From NCBI GenBank assembly GCA_002338615.1, contig DDIS01000213.1, positions 1 through 19,338 on the forward strand: 19,338 nucleotides of DNA. The letters run 5' to 3'. Both the position numbers and the translations under genes were made by a program. The notes under the pieces were generated by a model that was not told where the DNA came from, did no database searches, and was given only the letters and a program-made list of their open reading frames with translations. How positions within the stretch are numbered: position 1 is the stretch's first letter; each line of letters starts with the position of its first letter. Origin of the DNA: Proteobacteria bacterium UBA1844 (GTDB lineage Bacteria > Pseudomonadota > Gammaproteobacteria > Steroidobacterales > Woeseiaceae). Of this stretch, positions 15,394-19,338 are shown one piece after another.

Positions 15394-15514
15394 GGTTTTG
15401 CCCACCAGCCGTTCCAGGTCGAGAATTCGGCCATAAAACCGGGAACCGCGTCATTCAGTGCTAGTCGGATCTAGACTACCATGCGCTGTTGCGCGCGCCA
15501 TCAATAGGAACCTC
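15394..15514. other. Spacer between gcvPB and the protease gene
   Basis: The 121-nt gap holds no strong terminator, only short GGGC/GCCC and GCGC/GCGC hairpins without T-runs. It ends with a clear TAGGAA ribosome binding site before the ATG at 15515. A promoter for the protease pair may be here, but none is convincing. Confidence 0.4.
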
Positions 15515-18331
15515 ATGGCTAACCGATTCTCGTTGCTGACCATTCTTGCGCTTGCCGCCATTGTGATCCCGACGCCGCAGCTGCAAGCCGCAGAAGATGG
15601 CGAGTGGTCCGGTACCCTGGATCGTATTGCATCCGGCGTTGTGTCCATTCGGGTTGATAGTACGCGTGCATTCGATACCGAATGGAACTCATCGAGCCAG
15701 GCGACCGGTTTCGTGGTGGACGCCGAGCGCGGATTAATCCTGACGAATCGCCATGTGGTCACACCCGGCCCGGTCGTCGCGGAAGCCGTATTTCGCAACA
15801 ACGAAGAAGTGCGATTGACGCCAATTTACCGTGACCCCGTACACGACTTCGGATTTTTCCGCTACGACCCGGCGGAACTGCATTACATCGAACCGACCGA
15901 GTTGCCCCTCGACCCCGAGGGCGCGCGAATTGGTCTGGATGTTCGGGTCATTGGTAATGACGCGGGTGAACAGCTGTCCATACTTGCCGGTACCATTGCG
16001 CGGCTTGATCGCGAGGCGCCCGCGTACGGACGCGGCAACTACAATGATTTCAACACCTTCTACTACCAGGCTGCCTCAGGTACGTCGGGAGGCTCCTCCG
16101 GATCGCCGGTGGTGAATATCGACGGCAAAGTCGTCGCCCTGAATGCGGGCGCAAACAGCAGTGCAGCAAGCAGCTTTTTCCTGCCGCTGGATCGTATTGA
16201 ACGCGTATTGCAGTTATTGCAGAACGATTTGCCGGTGCCGCGCGGCACCCTGCAGACCATATTCGAGTACAAGCCCTACGATGAACTGGATCGCCTTGGC
16301 CTTAGCGAAGAATCGGAACACGCTGTGCGGCTGGCATTTCCGAAAAAGACGGGCATGCTGGCTGTTGAGCAGGTAATCCCGGACTCGCCGGCCGACGGCA
16401 AGCTTCAGCCTGGCGACATCGTGATTCGCGTCAACGGGCAGCTGGTTACCGAGTTTGTGCCGCTCGCAGAAATACTGGATTCCAGCGTGGGCGAGGAGGT
16501 CGAGCTCGAGCTCGAGCGAGGTGGCAAGCAACGTGTGGCGCGCCTCGTGGTATCCGACCTGACCAGCATTACGCCCTCCGCGTACATCGAAGTGGGCGAC
16601 GCGATCGTTAACAACCTGTCCTACCAGCAGGCACGGCACTACAACCTGCCGGTGGAAGGCGTGTACGTTGCCAACCCAGGCTACCTGATGTCAAAGGCCG
16701 CTGTTCCGCGTGGTGCGGTAATCACCCGTTTTGGCACCGCGGTGATCCGCGATCTTGACGACTTCGAAGTCGCGTTGAACCAGCTTGCCGACGGCTCGCG
16801 CGCGCAGTTACGTTTTGTAACCATGGATAATCCGAACAATGTGGTCGTGCGGCCGTTTGAAATGGGTCGTGTCTGGTTCCCGGTACGACGTTGTGAACGC
16901 GACGATCGCACCGGTATCTGGCCGTGCCGTACACTTGGGCCAGGCCCGGCACCGACACCACCGCTGTCAGGTAGCACGCGATTCACCAAGAGCTCGGATC
17001 CGCGAGTGAACGCCATCGCACCGTCACTCGTGGTCGTGACATTCGATTTGCCCTATACCCTGTCGGGTGTCGCAGAGCGACATTATTATGGAACCGGCGC
17101 CATCGTCGATAAAGATCGCGGGTTGGTGGTCGTCGATCGCAACACTGTGCCCATCGCAATAGGCGATGTGACGGTGACATTCGCCGGGTCACTCGAAGTC
17201 AAAGCAAAAATCGAGCAAGTGCATCCGTTGCACAATCTCGCCATGGTTTCCTATGATCCGGCGAGTATTGGCGATACACCCGTTGAGAATGCAACATTCA
17301 ACCTCAACCCGTTGCGCTCCGGCGACGAAGTGTGGGTGGTTGGCATCAAGGCGGATCATCAACTGGTGCACCAGCAAAGTACGGTTGCATCTGTCGACCC
17401 CCTGATCCTGCCACTGTCGCGGACGCTCAGATTCCGTGATGCAAACCTCGAAGCTGTCGCGCTGGTCAATGGCCCGGTGGACTTCGACGGTGTCATCGTC
17501 GACAAACGTGGCCATGTTTCGGCCACCTGGTCCAGCTTCATGGTGGATTCCGGCGGCGAGACGGGCCAGATGAACCGTGGCATCCCGAGTGAAATCGTGC
17601 AGTCCTTTGTGAGAACCGTGCAGGAGGACAAACCATTTTATTCACTCGAGGCGGAGTTCGTCTACGCACCTATTTTTGCGGCGCGCAATCTCGGCGTCGA
17701 TGAAGAGTGGCTCAAACGGCTGGAGAAAAACAATCCGGCGCATCGCCGTGCTCTCAGTATCACACGACTCGTGGCGGGTGCGCCGGCCGCCGAGCAGTTG
17801 CGCAACGGGGATATTATTCTTGCGATTGACGGCAAGGTCGTAACCTCGTTCGCGGCGCTCGAAAAGGCAACGCAAAAACCTGAAGTTGTGGTAAGCGTGT
17901 GGCGCAATGACAAGGCGCTGGAAATACAAGTGGCCACCGCGACCCTGGATGGTCGCGGTATCGAGCGCGCGCTCTCATGGGCCGGCGCGCTATTGCAGAA
18001 TCCACACCGGCCGATGGCGGCGCAACGCGGCATTCCTCCCTACGGTGTGTACGTCGCTTTTTTCAGTTACGGTTCACCGGCGACCCGTTACGGCCTGTGG
18101 GCTGGTCGGCGAGTCGTACAGGTCGATGAAACCCCGACGCCGGATCTGCAGGCATTCATCGATACGGTAGCCAGGAAAAAAGACCAGGAATCCGTGCGCG
18201 TAACGACGGTTACCTGGAACGGGGCGGTAGAGGTGATAACACTGAAACTCGACAATCAGTATTGGCCGAGCTACGAAATTCGCCGTACCACTGACGACGG
18301 CTGGGTACGCTCGGATATCGGGACCGAGTAG
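15515..18331 (+). CDS. Exported tandem HtrA-type serine protease (Nma111/HtrA2-like), second half inactive
   Basis: The 938-residue precursor starts with a signal peptide (residues 1-26, LALAAIVIP core, cleavage probably after LQAA). The first trypsin-like domain (about 32-240) has an apparently complete triad: His80 in LTNRHVV, Asp111 in DPVHDFGFFRYDP and Ser195 in GGSSGSPVV. Two PDZ-type segments follow (about 275-350 and 375-445). A second protease-like domain (about 495-705) has lost the triad: VVDRNTV (Asn543), HPLHNLAMVSYDP (Asn574) and GPVDFDGVIVD (Asp656 at the Ser position). Two more PDZ-like parts follow (about 745-810 and 840-910). This duplicated layout is known from yeast Nma111 and bacterial relatives. 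A periplasmic quality-control or regulatory proteolysis role is likely. I chose ATG 15515 because TAGGAA precedes it and it exposes the signal peptide. An upstream in-frame start at 15458 would bury it. Confidence 0.88.
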   Translation: MANRFSLLTILALAAIVIPTPQLQAAEDGEWSGTLDRIASGVVSIRVDSTRAFDTEWNSSSQATGFVVDAERGLILTNRHVVTPGPVVAEAVFRNNEEVRLTPIYRDPVHDFGFFRYDPAELHYIEPTELPLDPEGARIGLDVRVIGNDAGEQLSILAGTIARLDREAPAYGRGNYNDFNTFYYQAASGTSGGSSGSPVVNIDGKVVALNAGANSSAASSFFLPLDRIERVLQLLQNDLPVPRGTLQTIFEYKPYDELDRLGLSEESEHAVRLAFPKKTGMLAVEQVIPDSPADGKLQPGDIVIRVNGQLVTEFVPLAEILDSSVGEEVELELERGGKQRVARLVVSDLTSITPSAYIEVGDAIVNNLSYQQARHYNLPVEGVYVANPGYLMSKAAVPRGAVITRFGTAVIRDLDDFEVALNQLADGSRAQLRFVTMDNPNNVVVRPFEMGRVWFPVRRCERDDRTGIWPCRTLGPGPAPTPPLSGSTRFTKSSDPRVNAIAPSLVVVTFDLPYTLSGVAERHYYGTGAIVDKDRGLVVVDRNTVPIAIGDVTVTFAGSLEVKAKIEQVHPLHNLAMVSYDPASIGDTPVENATFNLNPLRSGDEVWVVGIKADHQLVHQQSTVASVDPLILPLSRTLRFRDANLEAVALVNGPVDFDGVIVDKRGHVSATWSSFMVDSGGETGQMNRGIPSEIVQSFVRTVQEDKPFYSLEAEFVYAPIFAARNLGVDEEWLKRLEKNNPAHRRALSITRLVAGAPAAEQLRNGDIILAIDGKVVTSFAALEKATQKPEVVVSVWRNDKALEIQVATATLDGRGIERALSWAGALLQNPHRPMAAQRGIPPYGVYVAFFSYGSPATRYGLWAGRRVVQVDETPTPDLQAFIDTVARKKDQESVRVTTVTWNGAVEVITLKLDNQYWPSYEIRRTTDDGWVRSDIGTE

Positions 18332-18334
18332 CGG

Positions 18335-19294
18335 ATGGGGCGTGCGCAGCCCGTCTGGCTTCTGCCGCGCAGACTCCTCGCAGGACTGCTGGCGGTGGCG
18401 GTAGGGTCTTCAGCGGCAGCACAGACGCTCTACAAGTATCGTGGCGCTAACGGGGAATGGATCTTTGCGGACCGGCCGCCTGCCGATGGTGTCGTCGATG
18501 AAGTGCGGCACCTTGGTGCCGGGAAGGCCGACGCCGAAGTTCGCGTAATGGCAAATGACAGCGCGAAGTATGTGAGTTTCGTTGCATACAACCCGATTCA
18601 TGCGCCGGTACAACTCAAACTTCGCTTCAAGAGCATCCGCGGACTGGATGAACCGAATCCGACCGAGCGACTCACCTGGGTGTTGCCCCCGAGCAGCCGC
18701 ACAGACCTGCTTAGCCTGAGAAAAAATGTTGCGGTCCTGGCATCGAGCATCAGCTACGAGTTCGAATACATGGTGGGTGATCCGGCGGCGCAACCGGTGA
18801 TGGGCACGCTGTACCGCGTGCCGTTCGCCGTAGCGAGCAATTTCCCTGTTACGCAGGCCTTCCCCGACACGATAACGCACACGACCCGGGACTCGCGTTT
18901 TGCGGTGGACATCGCAATGCCAATTGGCACCGACGTGTTTGCCGCACGTAATGGAATCGTTTTTTCCGTTTCGAGCAATAATTTCAAGAGTGGTACGGAC
19001 TTAAGCGCGGACGGACCTCGTGCCAATATCGTGCAGATCCTGCACGATGATGGTACCTACGCGATCTATGCGCACCTCAACTGGAATTCGATTCGCGTAA
19101 AAGCAGGCGACTATGTAACGCGTGGTCAGTACATTGCCGACTCCGGGAATACCGGATTTTCAAGCGGGCCGCACCTGCATTTTGCAGTCCTCAGGAATGC
19201 AGGAATGAATATCGTATCCGTGCCGCTGACATTTGAAGGTGCCAACGAATCTGCGGTGCGACCGGCAACCGGCCAGGTCCTGTTCGCCTACTGA
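18335..19294 (+). CDS. Exported M23 family metallopeptidase with N-terminal DUF4124-like segment
   Basis: The 319-residue product has a signal peptide (RRLLAGLLAVAVGSSAAAQ, cleavage near residue 29), then LYKYRGANGEWIFADRPP (32-49), which resembles the short DUF4124 domain found at the start of many gammaproteobacterial envelope proteins. A beta-rich middle part follows, then a LytM/M23 domain (about 170-290) with FAVDIAMPIGTDVFAARNG, YAIYAHL and GNTGFSSGPHLHF. Likely zinc ligands are Asp192 and His282, probably with His182, and His247 and His280 sit at the active site, so the enzyme may cut peptidoglycan cross-links. The first His is 10 residues before the Asp instead of the usual 4. The start is 3 nt after the protease stop, so the two are co-transcribed and likely translationally coupled. 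Confidence 0.9.
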   Translation: MGRAQPVWLLPRRLLAGLLAVAVGSSAAAQTLYKYRGANGEWIFADRPPADGVVDEVRHLGAGKADAEVRVMANDSAKYVSFVAYNPIHAPVQLKLRFKSIRGLDEPNPTERLTWVLPPSSRTDLLSLRKNVAVLASSISYEFEYMVGDPAAQPVMGTLYRVPFAVASNFPVTQAFPDTITHTTRDSRFAVDIAMPIGTDVFAARNGIVFSVSSNNFKSGTDLSADGPRANIVQILHDDGTYAIYAHLNWNSIRVKAGDYVTRGQYIADSGNTGFSSGPHLHFAVLRNAGMNIVSVPLTFEGANESAVRPATGQVLFAY

Positions 19295-19338
19295 TGCTTC
19301 GGGGCCTGGAAGCATTCGCCACGAGGCACCGCAGGAGC
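19295..19338. other. Right-edge spacer
   Basis: A 6-bp TGCTTC/GAAGCA hairpin begins just after the M23 stop but has only a weak TTC tail. GCAGGAGC at the very end may be the ribosome binding site of another plus-strand gene beyond the window. Confidence 0.3.

Noticed and set aside
15458..15514. Protease start at 15458 instead of 15515
   Set aside because: The 19 extra residues would put a charged stretch before the signal peptide, and the good ribosome binding site belongs to the ATG at 15515.

Overview
The window reads as a chromosomal segment of a gammaproteobacterium with fairly GC-rich protein-coding DNA. The main evidence is gene order. A zapA gene with 6S RNA directly downstream lies divergent from an operon of UPF0149 (ygfB-like), pepP, ubiH and ubiI, which is the arrangement known from Escherichia and Pseudomonas relatives. 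The exact family cannot be fixed by eye. The paired UUP1-type membrane protein and RimK-like ligase, the Nma111-like double HtrA protease and the lysine-rich histone H1-like protein fit free-living, probably aquatic lineages, but this is only an inference.

Layout: (1) Bases 1-160 hold a strong hairpin terminator and an isolated 25-nt copy of a tRNA-Gln 3' end, possibly an old attachment site. (2) On the minus strand follow rpiA (pentose phosphate pathway), a gene for a histone H1-like protein built of tandem 13-residue repeats, a gene-poor stretch of about 650 nt, an intrinsic terminator, the 6S RNA gene (ssrS), zapA and a small coiled-coil cell-division gene. (3) From 3112 to 9934 on the plus strand is a tightly packed probable operon: UPF0149, pepP, ubiH, ubiI, a Cys-free inactive-transglutaminase/7TM protein and an ATP-grasp RimK-like ligase. 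Junctions overlap or are a few to about 20 nt wide. (4) From about 10142 a tandem glycine riboswitch precedes a glycine-cleavage operon: gcvT, gcvH, gcvPA, an unusual one-cysteine thiol peroxidase (tpx-like), gcvPB. (5) The last part encodes two exported proteins, a 938-residue double-HtrA protease with an inactive second half, and an M23 metallopeptidase 3 nt downstream.

How the genes work together: pepP and the ubi genes are housekeeping genes for peptide processing and the aerobic ubiquinone ring hydroxylations. The UUP1/RimK-like pair looks like a membrane-linked peptide or amino-acid ligation module of unknown product, appended to that operon. The gcv genes break down glycine to feed one-carbon units and are probably switched by glycine at the RNA level. 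The final pair would act in the periplasm on protein quality control and peptidoglycan.

The most interesting points are the UUP1/RimK-like cassette, the tpx-like gene that has lost its resolving cysteine and sits between the two P-protein subunit genes, the unexplained terminator beyond 6S RNA where ygfA would be expected, and the tRNA-Gln fragment at the left edge. All identifications come from reading motifs and gene order. No database search was run.
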